In this document: one piece after another, positions 1-9,181 of the stretch | Layout of the letters: the number at the start of each line of letters is the position of its first letter | How positions within the stretch are numbered: position 1 is the stretch's first letter | DNA from: JAJEBT01 sp965214975 | GTDB lineage: Bacteria > Pseudomonadota > Alphaproteobacteria > MPNO01 > UBA830 | DNA: 64,000 bases | Direction of reading: 5' to 3' | NCBI GenBank assembly: GCA_965214975.1 | Contig: OZ244055.1 | Coordinates: 2,542,001-2,606,000, forward strand | Translations under genes and position numbers: made by a program | Notes under the pieces: model-generated | The model's input: only the letters and a program-made list of their open reading frames with translations | Told to the model about the DNA's origin: nothing | Database searches by the model: none

Positions 1-1
1 C

Positions 2-3000
2 CAGGACGACCTGTACCGCACGGTGGCCGAGATCTTCCGGATCCGGGGCCGCAGGCGGGTGGCCCTGTTCACCCGCCGCGACCCGTTCGGCCGGTACGTC
101 TCCTGCCTCGTCTACCTGCCCCGCGACCGCTTCGAGACCCGGCTGCGCCGGCGCGTCGAGGACGCGCTCTCCGCCGGCTTCGGGGGCGTCGTCGCCTCCG
201 CCTACATCGAGATTTCCGACGACGTGCTCGCGCGCATGCACGTCGTCGTCAGGACGACGCCGGGGGCGCCGTTTCCCAAGGACGTCGAGGAGATCCGGGT
301 CGACGTCGCGGACGCCTGCAGGGTCTGGACCGACGACCTCGCCGCCGAGTTCGTCCGCCGCCACGGCGAGGGGGCGGGCGCGGAGCTGCTCGCGCGCTAC
401 CGCAACGCGTTTCCCGCGTCCTGGCAGGACCGCTACGACGCCGCGGCCACGGTCGCCGACGTCGCGCGCGTCGAGGCCGCCCTCGAGACCGGCGGCATCG
501 CGCTGGACTTCGCGCGGCCGCCGCGATGCCCGGACCGCCGCGTCCAGTTCAAGGTCTTCGTCCCCGGCGGCGCCCTGCCGCTGTCGGACGCCCTGCCGCT
601 GCTCGAGAACATGGGCTTCAGGGTGATCGACGAGAACCCGCACCGGATCGATGTCGGCGGCGGGCGGACGGTCTGGATGCACGATTTCGGGATGGAGACC
701 CAGGACGGCGCGGCCGTCGACATCGACGCCCTGCGGGAACCGTTCGCCGAGGCCTTCATGCGGATCTGGCACGGCGACGTCGAGAACGACGGGTTCAACG
801 CGCTGGTCGTGTCCGCCGGCCTCGGCTGGCGGCAGATCGTGGCCGTGCGGGCGCTGTGCAGGTACCTGCACCAGACCGGAATCCCGTTCGGCGAGACCTA
901 CGTGACCGAGACCCTCGTGCGCAACGGCGCCGTGGTGTCCGGCCTCGTGGCGCTGTTCGAGACCATGTTCGCGCCGGAAGACCCGGAGGGGGGCCGCGCG
1001 GCGCGGATCCGCCGCCGGCGCCGGCGCGTCGCCGAGGCGCTCGACGCCGTGCCCAGCCCCGACGAGGACCGGATCCTGCGCCGACTGTCCAATTTGGTCG
1101 ATTCGACCCTGCGCACCAATTTCTTCGTGCCCGGTCCGGCGGGCGAACGGCGGCCGCAGCTGTCGTTCAAGTTCGACAGCGGGGCGATCGCGGATCTGCC
1201 GCTGCCCCGGCCGATGCGCGAGATCTTCGTCTACTCGCCCCGCTTCGAGGGCGTCCACTGCCGCGGCGGGCAGGTCGCCCGCGGCGGGATCCGCTGGTCC
1301 GACAGGCGCGACGACTACCGCACCGAGATCCTCGGCCTGATGAAAGCGCAGATGACCAAGAACGCTGTCATCGTGCCCGAGGGGGCGAAGGGCGGATTCG
1401 TGCTCAAGAGGCCGCCCCCGGGCGGCCGCGACGCCCTGATCGAGGAGGGCGTCGCCTGCTACAGGGCCTTCATCCGCGGTCTTCTCGATCTCACCGACAA
1501 CATCGTCGCGGGAGAGGTCGCGCCGCCTCCGGACGTGGTCCGCCGCGACGGCGACGACCCCTATCTCGTGGTCGCCGCCGACAAGGGCACGGCGACCTTT
1601 TCCGACATCGCCAACGAGACGGCCGCCGAGTACGGGTTCTGGCTCGGGGACGCGTTCGCCGCCGGCGGTTCGGCCGGCTACGACCACAAGAAGATGGGCA
1701 TCACCGCCCGCGGCGCCTGGGAATGCGTCAAGCGCCATTTCCGGGAACTCGGCGTCGACATCCAGAACGAGGAGTTCACGGTCGTCGGGATCGGCGACAT
1801 GTCGGGGGACGTGTTCGGCAACGCCCTTCTGCTGTCACGCCGCGCCAGGCTGCTCGGCGCGTTCAACCACCGGCACGTCTTCGTCGATCCCGATCCGGAC
1901 CCCGCGGCATCGTGGAAGGAGCGGCGGCGCCTGTTCCGGAAGCCGCGGTCGTCGTGGTCGGACTACGACGCGTCGCGGATCTCGAGAGGCGGCGGCGTGT
2001 TCGAGCGCGACGCGAAGGACGTCGCCCTGTCCGCGCGGGCGCGCAGGCTGTTCGACCTGCCGGAACGGGAAAGGATCGCTCCCGGGGAGCTCATCGGCGC
2101 GATGCTCCGCGCCGACGTCGACCTGCTGTGGTTCGGGGGCATCGGCACCTACGTCAAGTCGTCCCGCGAATCGCACGCGGACGTCGGCGACCGCGCCAAC
2201 GACCGGGTGCGGGTCGACGGCTCCGACCTGCGCTGCCGGGTGATCGGCGAGGGCGCCAACCTCGGCGTCACCCAGCTTGGCCGGGTCGAGTACGCCCTCC
2301 GCGGCGGCCGCGTCGACGCCGACTTCATCGACAACTCGGCGGGCGTCGCCTCCTCGGACCAGGAGGTCAACATCAAGATCCTGCTCGCCGGGGCGATGGC
2401 GGCGGGCGGGCTCGACCGGACGCGGCGCGACCGGCTGCTCGAGGACATGACCGGCGACGTCGCGGAGCACGCCCTGATGGACAACTACCGCCAGAGCATG
2501 GCGCTGAGCCATGCCGAGGCCGCGGCGGCCGAGGCGATCGGCGAGCACGGACGCTTCATGCGGGCGCTGGAGCGCGCCGGAACGCTCGACCGCGCCGTCG
2601 AGCACCTTCCCGACGACGAGGAGCTCGCCGAACGGGCGACCATGCGCAAAGGCCTCACCCGGCCCGAGATCGCGGTGCTTCTGGCCTACGCCAAGATCTC
2701 GCTCAAGAAGGCGCTGCTCGAAAGCGACCTGCCCGACGACCCGTGGCTCGTGCGCGACATCGGGCTGTACTTTCCGCCGATGCTGCGCGAGTGCTACGCG
2801 GACCTGATGCCCGGGCACCGCCTGCAGCGCGAGATCACCGCCACCTACGTCGCCAACAGCCTCGTCAACCGCGCCGGCCCGACCTTCGTCGACGCCGTCT
2901 CCTCCGAGGAGGGCGTGGGGCCGGACCGGGTCGCCCGCGCCTACCTGATCTGCCGCGAGGTGTTCGGGCTGCCCGAGCTGTGGAGCCGGATCGAGGCGCT

Positions 3001-3676
3001 GGACAACAAGGCGCCGGCAGCGGCCCAGACGGCGCTGCACCTCGCCGTCCTGGGCCTCGTCGGCCGCGCGACCTCCTGGTTCGCGGCCCGCGGGGAAAGC
3101 GGCCTCGACATGGCGACCGTCATCGAGGCGTTCCGGCCGGGAATCGCCGTGCTCGCGGCGGGGCTCGACGGCTACGTTTCGGAAGACGTCCGTCTCCGGG
3201 TCGAGCGCGCCACGCGGGGCCACGCCGCCGGGCGGATCCCGGGGGCGCTGGCGCGCGACGTCGCGCGGCTCGACACGCTGTTCTCCGGGTGCGACATCGT
3301 CCGCATCGCGAGGCGGCGGGACGAGCCGGTCGACGCCGCCGCCCGGGCCTGGTTCGCGGTCGGCGAGCGCTTTGGCTTTGACGCGCTGCGCGCGGTCGCC
3401 GACGCCGTCGTTCCCGAAAACGAATGGCAGTCGGCGGCGCTGGCGGCCGTCGTCGAGGAACTCGGGAACAGCCAGGCGGCGCTCGTCGGCAGCCTCGCCG
3501 ACGCCGCCGGCTCGGCGGCCGCGGTCGCCGGCGAGGTCGAGGCCTGGGAGCGGGGCCGAAGCCACCGGGCGTCGCGGCTGCGGCAGGTGCTGGCGGACAT
3601 CAAGCGAAGCGGCACCGCCGACCTCGCGATGCTGTCTCTGGCCGCGAGCCGCATCCGCGAACTCTCGGGCGCGTAG
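2..3676 (+). CDS. gdhB: NAD-specific glutamate dehydrogenase, large type (5' truncated by window edge)
   Basis: Catalyses oxidative deamination of glutamate to 2-oxoglutarate with NAD. The reading frame is open from base 2, so the true start lies outside; a GTG at 23 sits inside a continuous frame (residues before it read QDDLYRT) and is not the start. About 1,224 residues are visible of a family usually near 1,600, so roughly the first 400 (ACT-like part) are missing. The catalytic GDH core is present: GGIRWSDRRDDYRTEI, then the lysine motif MTKNAVIVPEGAKGGF, then ANETAAEYGFWLGD and GIGDMSGDVFGN of the nucleotide-binding half. The long C-terminal helical extension is intact to the TAG stop. 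It runs convergently into the aldolase gene with only 14 bases between. Assignment is secure from the motifs. Confidence 0.96.
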   Translation, partial: QDDLYRTVAEIFRIRGRRRVALFTRRDPFGRYVSCLVYLPRDRFETRLRRRVEDALSAGFGGVVASAYIEISDDVLARMHVVVRTTPGAPFPKDVEEIRVDVADACRVWTDDLAAEFVRRHGEGAGAELLARYRNAFPASWQDRYDAAATVADVARVEAALETGGIALDFARPPRCPDRRVQFKVFVPGGALPLSDALPLLENMGFRVIDENPHRIDVGGGRTVWMHDFGMETQDGAAVDIDALREPFAEAFMRIWHGDVENDGFNALVVSAGLGWRQIVAVRALCRYLHQTGIPFGETYVTETLVRNGAVVSGLVALFETMFAPEDPEGGRAARIRRRRRRVAEALDAVPSPDEDRILRRLSNLVDSTLRTNFFVPGPAGERRPQLSFKFDSGAIADLPLPRPMREIFVYSPRFEGVHCRGGQVARGGIRWSDRRDDYRTEILGLMKAQMTKNAVIVPEGAKGGFVLKRPPPGGRDALIEEGVACYRAFIRGLLDLTDNIVAGEVAPPPDVVRRDGDDPYLVVAADKGTATFSDIANETAAEYGFWLGDAFAAGGSAGYDHKKMGITARGAWECVKRHFRELGVDIQNEEFTVVGIGDMSGDVFGNALLLSRRARLLGAFNHRHVFVDPDPDPAASWKERRRLFRKPRSSWSDYDASRISRGGGVFERDAKDVALSARARRLFDLPERERIAPGELIGAMLRADVDLLWFGGIGTYVKSSRESHADVGDRANDRVRVDGSDLRCRVIGEGANLGVTQLGRVEYALRGGRVDADFIDNSAGVASSDQEVNIKILLAGAMAAGGLDRTRRDRLLEDMTGDVAEHALMDNYRQSMALSHAEAAAAEAIGEHGRFMRALERAGTLDRAVEHLPDDEELAERATMRKGLTRPEIAVLLAYAKISLKKALLESDLPDDPWLVRDIGLYFPPMLRECYADLMPGHRLQREITATYVANSLVNRAGPTFVDAVSSEEGVGPDRVARAYLICREVFGLPELWSRIEALDNKAPAAAQTALHLAVLGLVGRATSWFAARGESGLDMATVIEAFRPGIAVLAAGLDGYVSEDVRLRVERATRGHAAGRIPGALARDVARLDTLFSGCDIVRIARRRDEPVDAAARAWFAVGERFGFDALRAVADAVVPENEWQSAALAAVVEELGNSQAALVGSLADAAGSAAAVAGEVEAWERGRSHRASRLRQVLADIKRSGTADLAMLSLAASRIRELSGA

Positions 3677-3690
3677 GCGCGGCCGGCCGG

Positions 3691-4332
3691 TCAGCCGGAG
3701 CGGCGGGCGGCGAATTTCGCGAGCACCTCGGACATCTGGCTTCGCGTCAGCAGTTTCGGCCTGCCGACCTGGAGCGCCTGCCAGTACTGGCGCGACAGCG
3801 CCTCGACCTCCACGGCGAGCAGGAGCGCGGCCTCGATGTCGGCCCCGAAGGCGATCATTCCGTGGTTGGCCAGAAGGCACGCCCGACGCCCCTCGAGAGC
3901 GGCAAGCGCGTGATCCGAGAGTTCCTGGCTGCCGTAGGTCGCGTACGGCGCGCACCGTATGTCGTCGCCGCCCGCCGCGGCGACCATGTAGTGGAATCCC
4001 GGGATCTCCATGCGGAGACAGGCGAGCGTGGTGGCGTAGGGCGCGTGCGCGTGAACGACGGCGCCGGCCTCCGGCCGGGCGCCGTAGATGTCGCGGTGGA
4101 TGCGCCACTCGCTCGAGGGCCTGCCCGCGCCGCGCACGGTTCCGTCCGGCCCGACAAGAACCAGGTCGTCCGGCCCCATCCGCCCGTAGGGCAGGGCGGA
4201 GGGCGTGACGAGAAAGCCGTCGCCGGCGCGCGCGCTGAGGTTTCCGGAAACGCCGTGGTTGATCCCGAGCCCGTTCATCGACCGGGCCGAGGAGACCAGC
4301 GCCTCCCTCAGCGCCGCGCCGTCACGCGGCAC
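3691..4332 (-). CDS. class II aldolase (AraD/FucA family), probable partner of MtnA
   Basis: A 213-residue class II aldolase/adducin-family protein. Zinc ligands typical of the fold are visible: the HAHAPYA pair and a later NHGMI histidine; a GVSGNLSAR phosphate-binding stretch lies near residue 28. The GTG start at 4332 overlaps the stop of mtnA by 11 bases and has a GGAGCGGAG Shine-Dalgarno, so the two are coupled. Family members act as fuculose-1-phosphate aldolase, as methylthioribulose-1-phosphate dehydratase (MtnB), or as the aldolase of the DHAP shunt that cleaves 5-deoxy- or methylthio-ribulose-1-phosphate. Adjacency to mtnA favours the last two; with no mtnC, mtnD or mtnK in view the DHAP-shunt aldolase is attractive but not proven. 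Confidence 0.85.
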   Translation of the reverse strand: MPRDGAALREALVSSARSMNGLGINHGVSGNLSARAGDGFLVTPSALPYGRMGPDDLVLVGPDGTVRGAGRPSSEWRIHRDIYGARPEAGAVVHAHAPYATTLACLRMEIPGFHYMVAAAGGDDIRCAPYATYGSQELSDHALAALEGRRACLLANHGMIAFGADIEAALLLAVEVEALSRQYWQALQVGRPKLLTRSQMSEVLAKFAARRSG

Positions 4333-5410
4333 GGCTCCGCTCCGGGAACAGGCGGGCCAGTCCGGAGGGCGCGACCGCGCCGCGCTCGGTCACGAATCCC
4401 GTCACCAGCCGCGCCGGAGTGACGTCGAACGCGGGATTGGCGGCGGGGGAGCCCTCGGGCGCGATCCGCACCCGCGCGGTCCCGCCGTCGGCGCCGCGGC
4501 CGCAGGCCGTCGAGACCTCGTCCCCGGGCCGCTCCTCGATCGGCACGCCGGCGCCCGAAGCCAGCGTCCAGTCGATCGTCGGCGACGGCAGCGCGACATG
4601 GAACGGAACGCCGTTGTCGACGGCCGCGAGCGCCTTCGGGTAGGTGCCGATCTTGTTGCAGACGTCGCCGTTCGCGCTGACGCGGTCGGCGCCGACGATC
4701 ACCATGTCGACGCGCCCGGTCTGCATGAGATGGCCTCCGGCGCCGTCGACGACCACCGTGTGGGACACGCCGTGCCGTCCGAGCTCCCACGCGGTCAGCG
4801 CCGCGCCCTGGTTGCGCGGCCGGGTCTCTGAGACCCAGACGTGCAGCGGGATTCCGGCGTCGAACGCCTTGTAGACCGGCGCCAGGGCCGTGCCCCAGTC
4901 GACGGTCGCCAGCCGGCCGGCGTTGCAGTGGGTCAGGATCCCGACCGTCCCGCCCCGCCTCCCGTGCACGGCCCGGATCAGCTCCAGGCCGTGCTCGCCG
5001 ATGGCTTCGCAGATCGCCGCGTCCTCGTCGCAGATCGCCGCGGCCTTCCGGAAGGCCGCGGCCTCACGACCGGCTTCGGGCAGCGGTCCGAGTTCCGCGC
5101 TCATGGCGTCCAGGGCCCGGCGCAGATTGACCGCCGTCGGCCTGGTCGTCAGCAGGGATTCGCGGGCCCGGTCGAGGCCGGCGTCCGACGGATCGCTCCG
5201 CATCGCGAGCGCCAGGCCGTAGGCCGCGGTCGCGCCGATCAGGGGAGCGCCGCGGACCGTCATGTTGCCGATCGCGCGGGCGGCGTCTTCCGCCGTCTCC
5301 AGTTCCACGGTCTCCAGCCGGTGCGGCAGACGGGTCTGGTCGATGACGCGCACGCGACGGCCGCCGTCCTCGGTCCGTATCGCGCGCCAGGAAACGCCGT
5401 CGACCTTCAT
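4322..5410 (-). CDS. mtnA: S-methyl-5-thioribose-1-phosphate isomerase
   Basis: Isomerises methylthioribose-1-phosphate to methylthioribulose-1-phosphate in methionine salvage or in 5'-deoxyadenosine disposal. The product is 362 residues, the normal length. Visible family motifs are MTVRGAPLIGATAAYG near the N-terminus, the catalytic cysteine in LTHCNAGRLAT, SETRPRNQGAALTAWE, and the catalytic aspartate in VIVGADRVSANGDVCNKIG. The reading frame stays open far upstream, but the ATG at 5410 (MKVDGVSW) fits the family start and has a GGAG about 8 bases upstream. It is first gene of a two-gene operon with the class II aldolase. Confidence 0.94.
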   Translation of the reverse strand: MKVDGVSWRAIRTEDGGRRVRVIDQTRLPHRLETVELETAEDAARAIGNMTVRGAPLIGATAAYGLALAMRSDPSDAGLDRARESLLTTRPTAVNLRRALDAMSAELGPLPEAGREAAAFRKAAAICDEDAAICEAIGEHGLELIRAVHGRRGGTVGILTHCNAGRLATVDWGTALAPVYKAFDAGIPLHVWVSETRPRNQGAALTAWELGRHGVSHTVVVDGAGGHLMQTGRVDMVIVGADRVSANGDVCNKIGTYPKALAAVDNGVPFHVALPSPTIDWTLASGAGVPIEERPGDEVSTACGRGADGGTARVRIAPEGSPAANPAFDVTPARLVTGFVTERGAVAPSGLARLFPERSRAA

Positions 5411-6618
5411 CGTCGCTCCACTCCGGCCGGAAACGACGCGGCGCGGCCCGCGACCGCGTCCCCGCGGGCGGCCCGGTCGACGCGCCGACCGGGCCCGGCC
5501 GGAGATCATTGTCCATCCGCCCGACGACCTCAAGGGTCGTGCGGAAGAAACGGTTTCCGGCCGGGGCGGTCGACGGGCGCGGTCATGATCGCGTCGGGGG
5601 CTTTCCGCTCGGGCGGCGCGGTGACGGCTATTCCCGGACAGATGGCGGTGGCCGCGTTGCCCGGTCGGCGGAAATCGCGAGGCAGCTACGAGCATGATTT
5701 CGGCAGCGGTCTTCGTCGCAAGTGACTTCGCACATGTGGTGCAGGCGGTTTTCGACGTGCCGGCGGTTGCGGACAGGAGCCGGAAACTCTTCGGACCCGG
5801 TGCGCTCCGCATCGAGCGAGACGGGACCGCAGGCAGGGCTGATTCTTTCCGGCGACGGGTGAACCGGCCTGTCCGGCGGATCGTTCGGGAGCGAATTTTG
5901 TCCTCCGAGACCCAGTTCGGGCCCCAACAAGCGGATCTTGATCGCATGGCAGGCGGATCTGCACCCGCTACCGGCATCCGGTCACGACAAAAAATGTTCC
6001 TGGGACCGCAGGCCGCCTCGATGCCGCGCCTGCCGTTTCCGAGGCTTTGCGCTCGCGTTCGATCCGCATCTCCCGGCGGCGACCGCGAAGGTCGGCATGA
6101 CCGTTTCGATTCGCCGCAGAGAAGGCGACGGCGCCGGGAAAGGGGCGTCCCCCAGCAAAAAGGATCCCCGCCCCGATGCGGATGCATCAATCCCCAGTCG
6201 GCTCCTCACCCGCGCCCACGGAGCCGCCCGCTTCGCCCGCGAGAACGACCGCGACGTGCCCGCCTCGCTGGCGGTCCGGCTCTCCCGAACCCGTGATCGA
6301 ACCCTCAACCGCGTCATCGCCTTCCACGAGGCCGAGCGCGATCTCCGAATGGACAAGCTGCACCAGAAAACCTCGGGAGGCCTCCGCTCGATGCAGGGTG
6401 TTCACGACTTCGCCAACCCGCACTCCGTCATCACCTCCGCCTGAAAGCGGGGCCGGAACGCCCTCGAAACCCTGGCGTGTCCCGAGCCGATTCAACCGAT
6501 CCAGAAACTGCGTCTCCAAGAATCCTCCGGTGCCGGCCCGCATCACCCGAGTCCTCGCCTCCCGCGCTCGGAGAAATCACACCCGGACAGTTGCGTTTCC
6601 CGGAATTTTCCATCCCGT
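5411..6618. other. 1.2 kb non-coding stretch
   Basis: No recognisable gene on either strand. Several open frames of 100-170 codons exist but they have arginine/proline-rich low-complexity content and overlap one another, as expected by chance at this GC. The right end carries one copy of a dispersed repeat described separately. It separates mtnA from the AT-richer broken ATPase gene. Confidence 0.5.
6436..6618. repeat. dispersed repeat R2, copy 1
   Basis: A stretch of about 180 bases that aligns, with frequent substitutions, to 20375-20555. Shared blocks include a CCGGAAC run, GAAACCC..GGCG.GTCCCGAGCCGAT, AACCG..CC.GAAAC.GCG and CGCATCACCCG/CGCGTCACCCG. Both copies end near a TTCC..GGAATTT block that resembles the core of the larger repeat family R1. 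Confidence 0.55.
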
Positions 6619-7846
6619 TCAAGACGACAGGGTGGATTTATTGTTCTGTCTCCATTTCCAATCAAAGCCCTCTTCCATTATGATATCTTGGAGATCGTAA
6701 TATATTCCGTCATTTACGCTGTTCAATTTCCTTATGACATCGTCGAATGTAGTGGCGTATATGCCGTCACCCGGCGTTATCGGAAACGGTTCAATCGTCT
6801 GATTGTCAAACAGATATGCACCAACCTGGTCGGGGCGCAGCGTTTCCTCGTCATCGTAGCGATACTTCCGTTTCAGACGGCCTTCCCTGTCCTCGTTCAG
6901 CATCAGCAATGCATTAAACTCTCGGACCATGTAGTCGCTATGGGTGCTGATGACAACGTTCAGGGCCGGCGTTGACCAGCCTCGCCAACAAGCGGGAAAT
7001 CGCCAATTGGTTTCTTGGATGAAGGTTCAACTCCGGTTCGTCAATCATCAAGAGATCACCGCTCTTGGCTTGGTTTTCCAAATAAAAACAAAGTCCGAAC
7101 AGACTTTTCACAATACCCGAGGTCGCGTGCAACCCCATGGCCTTGGTTACCTTGCCGGCGTGTTGTTTCCGATAGGGTTGGAACGCGATAGTGCCCTTGT
7201 CGACCCGATAGACCCCACCCACAAGCCTGCGCTTGATGTCTTGCGCAAGCGCGTGAAAGTCGCCGGATGAACCGCGTTGTATATCAACCAATTGCTTCAG
7301 CCAATCAATATAGTGACCAACAGGTATCGCAGGATATGAGGGAATGAAATTTTGCATGGTTTTGTCGAAATCAATTGCGCTCTGAGACGCGTAATGCATC
7401 AGAGAAGTGCGCTTGGCGCTCAATTTCTCGTAAAACATCTGCGTAATCAACTCACGGTTTAACTCACGGTAGAACATCTGCAATCCGTTACGCTCGGAAG
7501 GCATGAGAAAGGTCGACTTTTCCTTTTCTCTACTCGCAATTTCTTGAAAATCATCTTCATGAATTCGTGCAATTCTGAAGGTTGCGTCATCAAAAAAATC
7601 AAATGGAACCCTAAATATTTTCCTAATTCAGTGATAAATTATACTGTTAAAAAATGACATATACCTCTTTTCCATATCCAATAGATATTCAGAATTCTCG
7701 AACATATCATGAATACAATACAGACAATACATTGCCCAGGTTTTTCCGCTGTTTTTTGGTCCACAGAAGATGGTAAGCGGCTTTTGCGTGAACGCCCCTT
7801 CCTCGATGGCGCCCAAGTTCCTTATCTCGAAAGACAGGTTTGTCAT
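6619..7846 (-). pseudogene. broken AAA ATPase gene (in-frame stop plus frameshift), horizontally acquired
   Basis: Reading on the minus strand from ATG 7846 gives MTNLSFEIRNLGAIEEGAF and a Walker A GPKNSGKT, typical of RecF/SMC-like ATPases of defence islands. The frame meets a TGA at 7628-7630 but then continues in the same frame (IRKIFRVPFDFFDD...) through a helical middle domain to Walker B LLMIDEPELNLHP at about 7010. Near 6966 a one-base slip in a CCC run moves the reading frame; in the next frame the protein resumes exactly where expected with LNVVISTHSDYMV and runs to the stop at 6619. Parts of the gene are clearly richer in A and T than the neighbours (for example 7500-7720), which suggests transfer. 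The two lesions make it a pseudogene unless there are sequencing errors. No partner gene is recognisable next to it. Confidence 0.8.
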
Positions 7847-8685
7847 GACATTCAATGCCTCGGCATGTCCATCCGGCGGGGTCGGAGCCGCCCGCGACCA
7901 AGCGCCCCCCCCGACGACCCGCTGACAAAGAACTTGGCCCGGACCATCTTGCAGAACGAGCCGCTGGCAAGATTCCGCCTTCGAGGGAAATTTTCCTGCC
8001 GCGACGGGCGGATTTCCCAGGCAATCCGGGCCGCTCCGTGATTCCGTCGGGTTTCCGGGAGCCTCGACAGGGAGAGCGGTCCCATGGCGCCAAGACGGAC
8101 ATTGTACGGATCCCGGCATCGCGTTCAAGCCGACCCGTTCCCGCGGCCCGATGAAGAGGCCGGGCCGCCGGGCGAGAGGCATCGGCCTGGATCCCGTCGG
8201 TCTTCGGGCGCACGGACGGAGCCCGTCCGCGACGGTTCGGGCAGCCTGCCGACCGAACCGGATTCGGACGCAACCTCGTCGACGCCTCGTTTCGCGTCAC
8301 GGCGAAGTCCTCGAACTGTCGCCTTGCCGGCGAACGCCCGGCCCGCCGGCGGCATGGACGGGAGCCGGTGCCGGGAACGAAGCGCCCCGGGGCGAATACT
8401 GCGCTCGTCTCGATGCCGGCACGCCGGTCCCCGCACGATCCGGCGGAAGGGCGCGCGACCCCCCGCGCCCGGAGCCGGCGCGACCGGCCGCGCGGGTTCC
8501 GGTGGGCGGGCGGCCGAAGGCGGAAGCCGGAGACGCCGCCGGCCGCGGGTTCGCCGCCCGGCCGTTCCGCGGCCACCGGCGGCCGGGAGAGCGGCCGTTC
8601 TTTTCCGGCCGCGGGAAGGTGCGGTATGTTTCCAGGGGTCCGCTTCGCCACGGCGAAGCCTCGGGAGACTTCAGCGGGAAACGTC
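7847..8685. other. non-coding stretch upstream of flavin reductase
   Basis: About 840 bases with no supportable gene. It contains a copy of dispersed repeat R1 (7967-8147). The remainder is very GC-rich with only overlapping arginine-rich frames. The promoter of the flavin reductase must lie at its right end, but I see no convincing -35/-10 pair. Confidence 0.45.
7967..8147 (+). repeat. dispersed repeat R1, copy 1
   Basis: About 180 bases closely matching 61711-61890 along the whole length, and matching the outer parts of the copies at 29644-30010 (reverse) and 31350-31692. Diagnostic blocks are AAGATTCCGC.TTCGAGG, GGGCCGCTCCG.GATTC, CCTCGACAGGGAGAGCGG, CATGGCGCC and GGCATCGCGTTCAAGCC followed by GTTCCCG.GGC. 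Confidence 0.75.
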
Positions 8686-9165
8686 ATGCCCTTCGATCAC
8701 CGGGAACTCCGCAACGCCTTCGGCTGCTTCGCCACGGGCGTCACGATCATCACGACGCTCGACCGGAACGGGGAGAAGATCGGCATCACGGCCAATTCCT
8801 TCACCTCCCTTTCCCTCGATCCTCCGCTGGTGCTGTTCTGCGTCGGCGCCAAGATCAACAGCTTCGAGGCCTTCGAGTCGTGCCGCCATTTCAACGTCAA
8901 CGTGCTCAACGAACGGCAGGTCGACCTGTCGGACAATTTCGCCCGGTCGAGCGACGACAAGTGGATCGGCGTCCCCCACGGCTCGGGCCGGAACGGCTGC
9001 CCGATGTTCGAGGGGACGGTCGCCGTTCTCGAATGCGACAAGCACGCCATGTACGAGGGCGGCGACCACCTGATCATCGTCGGCAAGGTCACCGACCTCG
9101 GCTACGTCCCCGACGAGAGCCGGCCGCTTCTGTACTTCCAGGGAGGCTACGCCCGCCTCGCCTGA
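8686..9165 (+). CDS. flavin reductase-like domain protein (HpaC/DIM6 type)
   Basis: A 159-residue FMN-binding split-barrel protein of the flavin reductase-like family, which supplies reduced flavin to two-component monooxygenases. The start MPFDHRELRNAFGCFATGV and the following TIITT, ITANSFTSLSLDPPL and FNVNVLN blocks are typical (FMN contact in ANSFTSLSLDPP). The ATG at 8686 is chosen because the conserved domain begins four residues later; the frame is open upstream but that part is low complexity. It is monocistronic and converges on the penicillin-acylase gene with 16 bases between, so its monooxygenase partner is not adjacent. Substrate unknown. Confidence 0.88.
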   Translation: MPFDHRELRNAFGCFATGVTIITTLDRNGEKIGITANSFTSLSLDPPLVLFCVGAKINSFEAFESCRHFNVNVLNERQVDLSDNFARSSDDKWIGVPHGSGRNGCPMFEGTVAVLECDKHAMYEGGDHLIIVGKVTDLGYVPDESRPLLYFQGGYARLA

Positions 9166-9181
9166 ACCGCGGGCGGCGCCG

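Noticed and set aside
526..3381. A 951-codon open frame overlapping glutamate dehydrogenase on the same strand
   Set aside because: Arginine/alanine/proline-rich shadow of the real frame; such long shadows are normal at about 70% GC.
6187..6546. A 119-codon minus-strand frame and the opposing 168-codon plus-strand frame (5938-6444)
   Set aside because: No family features; part of the first overlaps repeat R2. I could not decide between strands, and neither shows a ribosome-binding site.
6960..6972. Programmed frameshift at the CCC run of the broken ATPase
   Set aside because: The run is only three bases, no slippery heptamer or stimulating structure seen, and the gene also has an in-frame stop.
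7628..7630. TGA in the broken ATPase read as recoded tryptophan or selenocysteine
   Set aside because: Other genes use the standard code with TGA as stop, no selenocysteine-type hairpin is apparent, and a second lesion occurs in the same gene.
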